A stretch of DNA of 64,000 bases from a bacterium (GTDB lineage: Bacteria > Desulfobacterota > Binatia > HRBIN30 > CADEER01). The notes under the pieces were generated by a model. That model was not told where the DNA came from. It saw only the letters and a program-made list of their open reading frames with translations, and did not search any database. Positions 17,475 through 25,976 of this stretch are shown here, piece by piece (position 1 is the first letter of the stretch; every line of letters begins with the position of its first letter). The DNA is taken from the NCBI GenBank assembly GCA_019637795.1, contig JAHBUY010000009.1:62001-126000 (forward strand). Reading direction: 5' to 3'. The position numbers and the translations under genes were made by a program.

Positions 17475-17559
17475 GCCATCGCGGCGACGCCACGGCGTCG
17501 CCGCGATGGCCTGGCGCACGCGACCGCGGGGCAGACGCCGGCGCGCCTGCCCCGCGGTC
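17475..17559. terminator. Two strong hairpins between convergent genes
   Basis: Hairpin 1 spans 17475-17510 with perfect 17-bp arms (left arm GCCATCGCGGCGACGCC) and almost no loop. Hairpin 2 has perfect 13-bp arms GACCGCGGGGCAG (17522-17534) and CTGCCCCGCGGTC (17547-17559). They fill the gap between the convergent dehydrogenase gene (ends 17467) and the secreted repeat protein gene (ends 17573). They fit bidirectional transcription terminators, although without T-tracts. Confidence 0.7.
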
Positions 17560-17572
17560 ATCGCGGCGGCGG

Positions 17573-20152
17573 TCAGCGGACCTGGACGTCCGCGGCCGCC
17601 GTGTCGTTGGCCGGGTTGGGATCGCGCACCGCGCTCGACACCGTCGCGACGCAGCGCAGCACGCCGGTCGCTTCGGGCACGATCACCAGGCGCTCCTTGG
17701 CGGCCTTGCGGGCGCGCACGGTGCCGGACGGACAGATCAGCGCCCCGCCATCCACCGCGCAGTCGCTGGCCTGGGCCTCCAGGTGGAAGGGCAGGCCCGC
17801 GCACCGCACGCTGGTCACCACCGCGGTGGCGGTGTCCGGCCCGTCGTTCCGCACCGCGATCTCGTAGGCCAGACGCCGTCCGACCTTGCCCGGCTTGCCC
17901 TTCGCCTCGAAGCTGAGCCGCAGATCGGCGCGGCCGGTTTCGAGGCAATCGGCGATGCCGTTGCCGTTGGCGTCGGTGTCCGCCACGCCGCAGCCGCAGG
18001 CGCCCGGCGCGACCTTCGCCGGATCGCTGGCGCACTGGTCGTGGCAGTCGGGCGTGCCGTCGCCGTCGCTGTCGGTATCCGCCACGCCGCAGCCGCAGGC
18101 GCCCGGCGCGACCTTCGCCGGATCGCTGGCGCACTGATCGTGGCAGTCGGGCGTGCCGTCGCCGTCGCTGTCGGTGTCCGCCACGCCGCAGCCGCAGACG
18201 CCCGGCGCGACCTTCGCCGGATCGCTGGCGCACTGGTCGTGGCAGTCGGGCGTGCCGTCGCCGTCGCTGTCGGTATCCGCGACGCCGCAGCCGCAGGCGC
18301 CCGGCGCGACCTTGGCCGGATCGTTGGCGCACTGATCGTGGCAGTCGGGCGTGCCGTCGCCGTCGCTGTCCGTGTCCGCCACGCCGCAGCCGCAGGCGCC
18401 CGGCGCGACCTTCGCCGGATCGTTGGCGCACTGGTCGTGGCAGTCGGGCGTGCCGTCGCCGTCGCTGTCGGTGTCCGCGACGCCGCAGCCGCAGGTGCCC
18501 GGCGCGACCTTCGCCGGATCGTTGGCGCACTGATCGTGGCAGTCGGGCGTGCCGTCGCCGTCGCTGTCGGTGTCCGCGACGCCGCAGCCGCAGGTGCCCG
18601 GCGCGACCTTCGCCGGATCGCTGGCGCACTGGTCGTGGCAGTCGGGCGTGCCGTCGCCGTCGCTGTCGGTGTCCGCGACGCCGCAGCCGCAGACGCCGGC
18701 ATCGGTCTTTGCCGGGTCGTTGGCGCACTGGTCGACGCAGTCGGGCGTGCCGTCGCCGTCGCTGTCGGTGTCGGCGACGCCGCAGCCACAGATGCCGGGA
18801 TCGGTCTTCGCCGGGTCGTCGGGGCAGGCGTCGGCCGGCGGCGCGCCGTTGATGCGCAGCGTGTACGCCCGGCTCACCTGCGCCGCGTCGGCATCCGTCG
18901 CGGACACGGTGAACGCGAAGTCGCCGGCGGCGGTCGGCGTGCCGGAGAGCACGCCGGTGGCGGAGTCGAGGCTCAGCCCGGCGGGCAGCGCGCCGCCGGA
19001 GACGGTGGTCGTGTACGGGGTGTTGCCGCCGACCACGACGGTGCGGTCGGTATACGGCTCGTCGAGGTCGCCGTCCTGCAGGTGGTCGATCAGGCCGAGC
19101 ACGGCGGCGACGTTGAAGCCGGCCATCTGGGCGCCGATGTAGTCCCCCAGGATGGTCACCGAGCTCGGATCGCACTCCGCCTTGTACCCGCCGGCGTTGG
19201 GATCGGCGACCGGCGGGTACTTCTCGCACAGCGCCTCGTTGGTTTCCGGATCCAGGGGCCCGGCGTACTTGTAGAACTCGTAGCGACGGGTGACCACCTC
19301 GTCGCCGTGCGGCAGCGCCTCGTTGCCGCCGACGAGCTCGTTGTTGGCGCCGTTGGCGTTCTTGAACTCGGTCTGCAGGATCTGCCACTCGATCTCGACC
19401 TCGTCCGGCTCGCCGTTCGCCCAGTTCTTGTCGTTGGGATCGCTCGGGTCGTCCGACACCAGGTCGCGCAGCTCGACCGGGTGATTGTTGTGCGAGGTGG
19501 TGACGATCGACTTCACCCACACGGCGTCGCCGAACTCGTAGACCGGCGCCTCGGGGGCCGGCGGCGCCAGGATCACCGCCTGCACCTGCGCCACCGGCTG
19601 GGCCGGCGCCGGCGGGTAGTAGGTCCAGGTCGGCGTCGACACGTTGACCGCCGGACCATGGACGAGGGTGCCCGGCGCCGACGGGTTCTCGATCAGCCAG
19701 TTGTAGCGCACCGCCGTCGGCGCGCCGTAGTAGCCGACGCCGAAGTGCTCGCAGCCGATGTTGACGGCGGGATTCGTGCACTGGTGTCCGTCGGTCGGAG
19801 CCGGCGGCGCCGCCGGCACGGCCGTGTACGCCGAGAAGCCATTCAGCGTCGCATCGTAGGCGGCGGCGTAGCGCACGAAGACCTTCGGGTGCGCCGGATC
19901 GGACGCATCCTCGGTGATCGTCGGCACGCCGTAGTGATTGTAGTCGTAGGTGTACGTGATGTCGGTGCTGCGCACGTCGTCGAGCTCGATCTCGAAGCCA
20001 TGGCAGTCGCTGCCGGTGTCGTTGAAGACGTCGAAGTTGTTGAGATCACCATAGGCGGTGCTGGCGCCGGCGGGGGTCGACGCGACGGCGGCCAGGGCGG
20101 CGCCGACGATGGCGACACCCAGGGCACGGGGTAGAAAACGGCATGGGCTCAT
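17573..20152 (-). CDS. Secreted multidomain protein with nine thrombospondin-3-like Asp-rich repeats
   Basis: 859 aa from ATG 20152 (MSPCRFLPRALG), which gives a proper signal peptide (ALGVAIVGAALAAVASTPAGA); the open frame runs on upstream. Order of regions: a unique N-terminal domain (about 30-390); a putative Ig-type domain (GGALPAGLSLDSATGVLSGTPTAAGDF, about 410-460); nine 33-residue repeats of the form CxxDPAKxxxGxCGCGVADTD followed by SDGDGTPDCxDQ (about 465-765), which should bind calcium; and a C-terminal DUF11/CARDB-like beta domain (DLRLSFEAKGKPGKVGRRLAYE). The two Cys-Gly-Cys residues per repeat suggest disulfides. It is likely a cell-surface or secreted structural/adhesive protein; no enzymatic motif is seen. 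The neighbour upstream is another small secreted protein on the same strand. Confidence 0.85.
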   Translation of the reverse strand: MSPCRFLPRALGVAIVGAALAAVASTPAGASTAYGDLNNFDVFNDTGSDCHGFEIELDDVRSTDITYTYDYNHYGVPTITEDASDPAHPKVFVRYAAAYDATLNGFSAYTAVPAAPPAPTDGHQCTNPAVNIGCEHFGVGYYGAPTAVRYNWLIENPSAPGTLVHGPAVNVSTPTWTYYPPAPAQPVAQVQAVILAPPAPEAPVYEFGDAVWVKSIVTTSHNNHPVELRDLVSDDPSDPNDKNWANGEPDEVEIEWQILQTEFKNANGANNELVGGNEALPHGDEVVTRRYEFYKYAGPLDPETNEALCEKYPPVADPNAGGYKAECDPSSVTILGDYIGAQMAGFNVAAVLGLIDHLQDGDLDEPYTDRTVVVGGNTPYTTTVSGGALPAGLSLDSATGVLSGTPTAAGDFAFTVSATDADAAQVSRAYTLRINGAPPADACPDDPAKTDPGICGCGVADTDSDGDGTPDCVDQCANDPAKTDAGVCGCGVADTDSDGDGTPDCHDQCASDPAKVAPGTCGCGVADTDSDGDGTPDCHDQCANDPAKVAPGTCGCGVADTDSDGDGTPDCHDQCANDPAKVAPGACGCGVADTDSDGDGTPDCHDQCANDPAKVAPGACGCGVADTDSDGDGTPDCHDQCASDPAKVAPGVCGCGVADTDSDGDGTPDCHDQCASDPAKVAPGACGCGVADTDSDGDGTPDCHDQCASDPAKVAPGACGCGVADTDANGNGIADCLETGRADLRLSFEAKGKPGKVGRRLAYEIAVRNDGPDTATAVVTSVRCAGLPFHLEAQASDCAVDGGALICPSGTVRARKAAKERLVIVPEATGVLRCVATVSSAVRDPNPANDTAAADVQVR
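17955..18838. repeat. Tandem 99-bp DNA repeats encoding 33-residue Asp-rich units
   Basis: Nine consecutive units of 99 bp (the outer ones diverged) encode the thrombospondin-3-like repeats of the secreted protein. Inner units differ from each other by only a few bases, for example GTATCC/GTGTCC and GGCGCC/GGTGCC alternations. This indicates recent unit duplication or homogenisation. The period is a multiple of 3, so copy-number change keeps the frame. Confidence 0.9.
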
Positions 20153-20265
20153 CGAACGGATTCTCCTTCTCGTGGTGGTGGGAGGAACGCGCCGGAGGGT
20201 AACCCTGCTGTCCGGCGTTGGCCTGACGAATGTCATGCAGCGCGATGATGGCGCGCGCCCGGAGG

Positions 20266-20796
20266 TCAGCGCGCCGTCAGGTTCAGCATGCCGATGCGGA
20301 AGGCGGTGGCGCCGTTGATGCCCGACAACCGGATCGCCCGTACGCCGCGGATCAATGGCGCGTTGGCGGCGCGGCCGTTGAACAGCACGTAGATGCCCTT
20401 GGACGACGCGACCCAGGTCGACCACTGGGTGACGTATGACCACGCGCCGCTGGTGGCGTCCTGCACCTCCAGTTGGATGGCGCCGAGGAAGTTCACGCCG
20501 TTGTAGAAGTCGGACCCGGTCAGATTGATCTGCAGGCCGTTGAGGTCGAGCAGGCCGCCGCTGGCGCTGGCGACCTCGATCGCCTGCTCGTTGACGTTGA
20601 AGCCGCTCGGCGACGGCGCCGAAGTCGGGTACGTGGGGATGAAGCTCAGGGTGAACAGGTTGTCGGCGGTGTTCTGCACGCAGACGCTGACGGCGCTGCA
20701 GTTCAGCGGGCCGGCGGTGGTGAAGGTCTCCTGGATCGCCTGCGCGCTGCTGGCGGCGACCAGCAGGGCCAGGGCGCCGGTGATGGCGGTCTTCAT
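20266..20796 (-). CDS. Small secreted protein of unknown function
   Basis: 176 aa from ATG 20796, preceded by a GAGGAGAGGAA ribosome-binding site; the open frame reaches 21003 but the upstream part is Arg-rich non-coding sequence. A classic signal peptide (MKTAITGALALLVAASSAQA) precedes a mature domain beginning IQETFTTAGPLNC with a Cys pair (C-S-A-V-S-V-C). The rest is beta-rich (GLQINLTGSDFYNGVNFLGAIQLEVQD). No family is recognised. It is 113 bp upstream of the large secreted repeat protein on the same strand. Divergent from the kinase gene at 21075, with about 280 bp of intergenic sequence and no other feature seen. Confidence 0.75.
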   Translation of the reverse strand: MKTAITGALALLVAASSAQAIQETFTTAGPLNCSAVSVCVQNTADNLFTLSFIPTYPTSAPSPSGFNVNEQAIEVASASGGLLDLNGLQINLTGSDFYNGVNFLGAIQLEVQDATSGAWSYVTQWSTWVASSKGIYVLFNGRAANAPLIRGVRAIRLSGINGATAFRIGMLNLTAR

Positions 20797-21074
20797 TTCC
20801 TCTCCTCGTGGGCGGCGGCGGCGATACCGCCGGCTGGTGGTGGTGATGCCCCGGGGCGCGCGCGGCGCACCGAATGCGGATGATGACGGGTCCCCTCCTC
20901 TCTCCGACCGGGATGCATCGCGCGCGGTTTCTAGCGATGCAGCGGTGAGAGGAGCGTGAGGAGGATGAGACCGCTCACATCGCCGTGCCATGACGCGACG
21001 CATCCCGCGGACGCTACCGGACAGGTGAACCGCGGCGCTGTGTCGGATGGGCGCGGGTGTGCTAGCAGGAACGC

Positions 21075-22313
21075 GTGGCGCACACGGGGTCCTGGGCGAC
21101 GGTCGGGCGCGGCGAAGGAGCGCACGACCTCGCGGCGGATACCGATCGACTGTTCGTCGACCGGGTGCGGCTCGGGCTGTGGCTGGTCAACGCCGGCATC
21201 GCCGCCGTCTTCGTCGGCTGGCTGCTGGTCAACGGCACCTCGCGGCCGCTGCTGAGCGGCATCCAGGCGCTCAATTTCCTGGTCGTCGCTGCCGCCCTGC
21301 GGCTGCTGCGCGATCCCGAGCGGCGCACCCTCAACCACGTCGTCGCGTTCGTCGCCTATGCGGTGACCATCGTCTCGACCGCCGGCGTCGGCATCGTCGC
21401 CGGCGACGGCACCACGCCGCTGCTCATCCTGGTCGGCATGTCGGTGATCGCCGCGGTGCTCGTGCCCTGGCGCCCGGCCTGGCACCTCGCCGGGATGGCC
21501 CTCACCGTCGCCGCCGCCGTCTGGACGGTGGCGACGGTGGCGACGCAGCCGCTGCTCTGGCTGCGCAACGCCGGGGCGATCGCGCCGACGTTGATCGCCG
21601 CCGTCTACCTCTCGCGCACGCTCAGCCGGCAGCGCGCCGAGGCGGTGCGGGCAGCGCGCGAGCTGCGCGACGCGAACCGCCGTCTCGAGCGCGAGATCGA
21701 GGAGCGGCGCAAGACGGAGACCGCCCTGCGCTTCGCCATGCGCGAGCTCGATCACCGGGTGAACAACACCCTCGCCACGGTGCAGTCGGTGGCCGAGCAG
21801 ACCCTGCGCTCCTCGCCCTCGATGTCCGCCTTCGCTCCGGCGTTCGCCGGCCGCATCCAGGCGCTGGCGCGGATCCACGGCGCGCTCGCGGCGCGGCGCT
21901 GGGACGGCCTGACGGTGGGCGAGCTGGTCGAGCTGCTGGTCGAACCCCATCGTCGCCCCGGCGCCAGCGTGCGGGTCGACTCGCCCGACGGCTTCGTGCC
22001 CGGGGAGCTGGTGCGCGCGCTCGGCATGGCGCTGCACGAGCTCGCCACCAACGCGGCGCGCTACGGCGCCCTCTCCGCCGCCGGCGGCGAGGTGGTGGTG
22101 GCGGCGCGGGTACGCGCCGACGGCGACGCCCGGCTGCGCATCCACTGGCGCGAACGCGGCGGCCCGCCGGTCGGCGAGCCGGCGCGGCGCGGCTTCGGCA
22201 CGCGGCTGATCGAGGAGGCGCTGGCCTACGACACGCAGGGCCGCGCCAGCCTCGGCTTCGCCGCCGAGGGCGTGCGCTGCGACATCGAGCTGCCGATCCC
22301 GCCGCCGTCATGA
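21075..22313 (+). CDS. HWE/HisKA_2-type membrane sensor histidine kinase
   Basis: 412 aa from GTG 21075. The N-terminal half has about six hydrophobic helices (AGIAAVFVGWLLVNG, ALNFLVVAAALRLL, VVAFVAYAVTIVSTAGVG, LLILVGMSVIAAVLVPW, LAGMALTVAAAVWTVATV, and GAIAPTLIAAVYL). A linker coiled coil (REIEERRKTETAL) leads to ELDHRVNNTLATVQSVAEQTL with phospho-acceptor His227; this is the HWE/HisKA_2 signature. The ATPase part contains GMALHELATNAARYGALS with the family N box and GFGTRLIEEAL. These kinases often pair with single-domain regulators in stress or light responses. Its stop overlaps the response-regulator start (ATGA), indicating translational coupling. Confidence 0.9.
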   Translation: MAHTGSWATVGRGEGAHDLAADTDRLFVDRVRLGLWLVNAGIAAVFVGWLLVNGTSRPLLSGIQALNFLVVAAALRLLRDPERRTLNHVVAFVAYAVTIVSTAGVGIVAGDGTTPLLILVGMSVIAAVLVPWRPAWHLAGMALTVAAAVWTVATVATQPLLWLRNAGAIAPTLIAAVYLSRTLSRQRAEAVRAARELRDANRRLEREIEERRKTETALRFAMRELDHRVNNTLATVQSVAEQTLRSSPSMSAFAPAFAGRIQALARIHGALAARRWDGLTVGELVELLVEPHRRPGASVRVDSPDGFVPGELVRALGMALHELATNAARYGALSAAGGEVVVAARVRADGDARLRIHWRERGGPPVGEPARRGFGTRLIEEALAYDTQGRASLGFAAEGVRCDIELPIPPPS

Positions 22314-22699
22314 CGTCGCTCTCGCTGCGGGGTCTGCGCATCCTGGTCGTCGAGGACAATTTCGTCCTCGCCGACGCGCTGCGCTATCTGCTCGCCGGGT
22401 ACGACGGCATCGTCACCGCGATCGCGCCGACGGTGGAGCGGGCGCGCGCCGCGCTGGCGGCGGAGCCGGTCGACGTCGCGGTGCTCGACATCAATCTCAA
22501 CGGCGCCAGCGTCGTGCCCTTCGCGGAGGAGCTGCGCGCCGCGGGCGTCCCGTTCGTCTTCGTCACCGGCTACGGCGACGATCCCGAGCTGCTGCCCGCC
22601 CACCTGCGGACGCTGCCGAGACTGGAGAAGCCGGTCGAGGCCGAGCGGCTGGTCGGCCTGCTGCTCGACCTGACGGCGCGCCCGCGCCCGTCATCCTGA
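22310..22699 (+). CDS. Single-domain response regulator
   Basis: 129 aa from ATG 22310, which overlaps the kinase stop codon as ATGA. It is a bare receiver domain: acidic residues EDN at 15-17, phospho-acceptor Asp60 (VAVLDINLNG), the Thr/Ser switch (VFVTGYGDD) and the conserved Lys (RLEKPVEAERL). There is no output domain, so it likely acts by protein contact or as a phosphate relay for the HWE kinase. Receivers of this INLNG type commonly accompany HWE kinases. Its 3' end overlaps the convergent nitronate monooxygenase gene by 9 bp. Confidence 0.9.
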   Translation: MTSLSLRGLRILVVEDNFVLADALRYLLAGYDGIVTAIAPTVERARAALAAEPVDVAVLDINLNGASVVPFAEELRAAGVPFVFVTGYGDDPELLPAHLRTLPRLEKPVEAERLVGLLLDLTARPRPSS

Positions 22700-23662
22700 C
22701 CCGGGTTGGTGCCGCGCCAGCGCCCGCAGCACGCGCTCGGCGTCACCGGCGATGGCGGCGACGATGGCGGCGGCGGGCGGCACGTCGCGCACCAGGTCGA
22801 CGCCCTCTCCGGCCCACACCAGCGCGGTGTCGAGATCGCCGGCCTGCGCCGCCTCGGCATAGCGGCGCTGCTCGGCATCGCGCGCCGCCTGCAGCGCCTC
22901 CTCGCGCCCGTGCCAGCGCTCCGTGAAGGCGTTGCGGATGGCGCGTCCGTTCCAACCGCTCGGCCACGGCAGGCCGCGCACGATGTCGAAGACGCGCGTC
23001 CGCAGCGTCGCGTCGCCGCCGCTCTCCACCAGCCGCGCCTTGGCGGCCGCGAGCCCGAGCGCCTCCGCGCTGGCGGCGAAGCGGGTGCCGACCAGGATGC
23101 CCTGCGCCCCCAGCGCCAGCGCCGCCACCAGGCCGCGGCCGTCGGCGATGCCGCCGGCGCCGAGCACCGGGATCGGCGCCACGGCGTCGACCACCGCCGG
23201 CAGCAGCGGCAGCAGCGCCCGCTGCGCGCCGTGGCCGCCGGCCTCGGTACCCTGGGCGACGATGAGGTCGGCGCCGAGCGCGGCGGCCTGCCGGGCCGCC
23301 GCCAGCGTCTGCACCTGCAGCATCACCGGTACGCCGGCGCGGCGGATCGCGGGCAGGAACGGTTCGGGATCGCCGAACGAGAGCATCACCGCCGCCGGAT
23401 GGTGAGCGAGCGCGACGTCGAGCCGCTGCGGCGCGCGCGCCAGATCCCAGGTGATGAACCCGATCCCCACCCGCTCGCCGCCGGCCGCGGCGAGCTCCGC
23501 CTCGATCCAGTCCGCCCCGAGATACCCCGGACCGATCAGTCCCAGGCCACCGGCGCGCGACACCGCCGCCGCCAACCGCCCGCCGGCCACGGCGCCCATC
23601 GGCGCCGACACGATGGGATGCCGGAGGCCGAAGCGCCGCGTCAGCTCCGTCTCGATCGCCAT
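22691..23662 (-). CDS. Nitronate monooxygenase (2-nitropropane dioxygenase family)
   Basis: 323 aa from ATG 23662 (MAIETELTRRFGLRHPIVSAPM); the much longer open frame upstream is antisense to the propeller gene. It is an FMN TIM-barrel: the N-terminal PIVSAPMG, the glycine-rich GGLGLIG, the signature AQGTEAGGHGAQRAL carrying the likely catalytic His, the phosphate-binding PVLGAGGIADGRGLVAALALGAQGILVGTRF. Such enzymes oxidise nitronates (propionate-3-nitronate or alkyl nitronates) to carbonyls; some homologues are trans-enoyl reductases. The gene overlaps the response-regulator end by 9 bp in convergent orientation. Confidence 0.9.
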   Translation of the reverse strand: MAIETELTRRFGLRHPIVSAPMGAVAGGRLAAAVSRAGGLGLIGPGYLGADWIEAELAAAGGERVGIGFITWDLARAPQRLDVALAHHPAAVMLSFGDPEPFLPAIRRAGVPVMLQVQTLAAARQAAALGADLIVAQGTEAGGHGAQRALLPLLPAVVDAVAPIPVLGAGGIADGRGLVAALALGAQGILVGTRFAASAEALGLAAAKARLVESGGDATLRTRVFDIVRGLPWPSGWNGRAIRNAFTERWHGREEALQAARDAEQRRYAEAAQAGDLDTALVWAGEGVDLVRDVPPAAAIVAAIAGDAERVLRALARHQPGSG

Positions 23663-23782
23663 GGAAGGAGAGGAGCACGGATGGGCCGCGGTGAACAGGC
23701 GCGCGCGACCGGCGAGCCCACGTGGCGGCCGGGCGAGCAACGGGCTTCCGTCAGGGGGCGCCGCGGGGGTACTCTTCCGGTC

Positions 23783-25927
23783 GTGCGCACCCTCCTCGCC
23801 GGGCTCGGCGCCCTCGCGATCATCGGCACGGGCGCGGCGCGCGCCGACTGGCCGACCTTCGCCGCCAACCCGCAGCACACCAGCCTCTCGAACGCGGCGG
23901 CGCAGCCGCTGCAGACGATCCGCTGGTCGACCCCCGTCGACCTGGCGCCGCCCACCGGCTCCATCCTCATCCACTACGGCTCGCCGCTGGTGACGCCGGG
24001 GAACACGGTGGTGGTGCCGGTGAAGACCGGCAGCAGCGGCGGCTATCGCGTCGAAGCGCGCCGGGCCGGGGACGGGGTGGTGCGCTGGTCGGCGGACACC
24101 GACTACATCCTGCCGCCGCACACCTGGACGCCCAGCTACTCGCCGACGCTGACGGCGGACCAGCGCGTCTACTTCGCCGGCGCCGGCGGCACGGTGTACT
24201 TCCGCGATGCCGCCGACAGCGATGGATCGCTGCCGATCAGCCAGCGCGCGTTCTACGGCCTGGCGAGCTACCAGGCGGCGCGCGCCAGCTTCGACGCGAC
24301 GGTGTTCATCGACACGCCGATCACCGCCGACAGCGCCGGCACCATCTACTTCGGATTCCGCGCCAGCGCCGGCGCGCCGCTCGGCCTGCAGAGCGGCATC
24401 GCCCGCATCGACGCCAACGGCAACGGCAGTTGGGTCTCGGCGGTCGCGGCCTCGGGCGGCGACGCCAGCATCACGCGCGTGCCGCACCAGGCGGCGCCGG
24501 CGCTGAGCGCCGACGAGCAGACCCTGTACGTCGTCGTCGCCAGCGCCAACAACGCCACCAACCACTACCTGGTGGGCCTGAACCCGGCGACGCTCGCCCT
24601 CAGGGAGTCCTCGCCCGGGGTACCGATGCGGGTCGCGCTCAAGGATCCGCGCAACGGCGGCGCCAACAACGCCAGCGTCCTCGACGAGAGTTCCGCGTCG
24701 CCGATGGTCGGGCCGGACGGCGACGTCTACTACGGCGTCATGGGCAACCCCTTCAACGTCCGCGGCTGGCTGCTGCACTTCTCCGCCAACCTGGCGCAGA
24801 CGAAGACGCCGGGCGGATTCGGCTGGGACACCACCCCCTCGGTCGTCCCGGCGGCGGCGGTGCCGTCGTACGCCGGCGGCTCCGCCTATCTGCTCTTCAC
24901 CAAGTACAACAACTACGCCGGCCTCGACGGCGGCGACGGCGTCAACCGCATGGTGGTGCTCGATCCCAACGCCACCATGGTGGAGCCGCACGCCTCCTCC
25001 GGCGGTCTGCTGGTGATGAAGGAAATCCTCGCCATCGCCGGCCCGACGCCGGACCCGGAGCACCTCGCGCAGTACCCGAACGCGGTGCGCGAATGGTGCA
25101 TCAACAGCGCCGCCGTGGATCCGGCGACCCGGTCGGTGATGGCCAACAGCGAGGACGGGAAGCTGTACCGCTGGGACCTGGCGACCAACACGCTGTCGCC
25201 CGGCATCGCGCTGTCACCGGGCATCGGCGAAGCCTACACGCCGACGGTGATCGGACCGGACGGCACGGTCTACGCGATCAACTGGGCGATCCTCAACGCC
25301 GTCGGCCTGGCGCCCACGCCGTCGCCGACGCCGCTGGCGACGCCGACGTGCATCCCTGGCGGCGACAACGGCATCAGCGGCCAGGTGCGCGCCTACCACA
25401 GCGGCCGGCCGGTGGGCGGCGCCACCGTGCGGCTGAGCGGCGGGACGACGGCGACGACACAGACCGATGCCACCGGCCACTTCGCCTTCACCGGCCTCGA
25501 CGGCTGCCACGTCCACCTCGAGGTGGACAAGCTCGGCGACGTCGACAGCGGCATCAGCACGCTCGACGCCGCCTACACGCTGCAGGCCGTCGCCGGCCTG
25601 CGGACGCTCGACGCCGAGCAGCGGTTGGCCTGCGACGTCTCGGGCAACGGCGCCCTCAGCACCCTCGATGCGACGTTCATCCTGCAGCAGCGCGTCGGCC
25701 TGCTCGCCACCTTCCCCGCCGTCCAGGCCTGCGCCTCCGACTGGCACTTCGTGCCCTCGCCCGCGGCGGCGGCGAACCAGACCGTCCTCCCGCCGGAGAA
25801 CATCGGCGTCAACGCCTGCCGGCGCGGCGCCATCGACTACGCACCGCTGAGCGGCCAGGCGACGGGCCAGGACTTCGCCGCCGTGCTGATCGGCGACTGC
25901 ACCGCCAACTGGCAGCCGGCGCCGTGA
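23783..25927 (+). CDS. Secreted PQQ-like beta-propeller protein with C-terminal dockerin-like module
   Basis: 714 aa from GTG 23783, which starts a signal peptide (RTLLAGLGALAIIGTGAARA) followed by DWPTFAANPQHTSLS, the usual first strand of PQQ-like propellers. Repeats with DGDVYYGV and DGTVYAIN blade ends run to about residue 515. A Pro/Thr linker (TPSPTPLATPTC) leads to a carboxypeptidase-regulatory-like beta domain (GQVRAYHSGRPVGGATVRL) and a dockerin-like duplicated EF-hand (LGDVDSGISTLDAAYTLQAVAG and SGNGALSTLDATFILQQRVGLL). No active-site residues of quinoprotein dehydrogenases are evident, so the propeller is probably structural or binding. Exported and possibly attached to a partner through the dockerin-like part. 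Confidence 0.85.
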   Translation: MRTLLAGLGALAIIGTGAARADWPTFAANPQHTSLSNAAAQPLQTIRWSTPVDLAPPTGSILIHYGSPLVTPGNTVVVPVKTGSSGGYRVEARRAGDGVVRWSADTDYILPPHTWTPSYSPTLTADQRVYFAGAGGTVYFRDAADSDGSLPISQRAFYGLASYQAARASFDATVFIDTPITADSAGTIYFGFRASAGAPLGLQSGIARIDANGNGSWVSAVAASGGDASITRVPHQAAPALSADEQTLYVVVASANNATNHYLVGLNPATLALRESSPGVPMRVALKDPRNGGANNASVLDESSASPMVGPDGDVYYGVMGNPFNVRGWLLHFSANLAQTKTPGGFGWDTTPSVVPAAAVPSYAGGSAYLLFTKYNNYAGLDGGDGVNRMVVLDPNATMVEPHASSGGLLVMKEILAIAGPTPDPEHLAQYPNAVREWCINSAAVDPATRSVMANSEDGKLYRWDLATNTLSPGIALSPGIGEAYTPTVIGPDGTVYAINWAILNAVGLAPTPSPTPLATPTCIPGGDNGISGQVRAYHSGRPVGGATVRLSGGTTATTQTDATGHFAFTGLDGCHVHLEVDKLGDVDSGISTLDAAYTLQAVAGLRTLDAEQRLACDVSGNGALSTLDATFILQQRVGLLATFPAVQACASDWHFVPSPAAAANQTVLPPENIGVNACRRGAIDYAPLSGQATGQDFAAVLIGDCTANWQPAP

Positions 25928-25976
25928 CGGCGGCGGCGATCACCGCCGCCCCTGCCGCTGCGTCGGCGCGCGCCGC

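Noticed and set aside
17955..18838. CRISPR array from regular repeats
   Set aside because: The 99-bp period is in frame and encodes thrombospondin-3-like units with no spacers.
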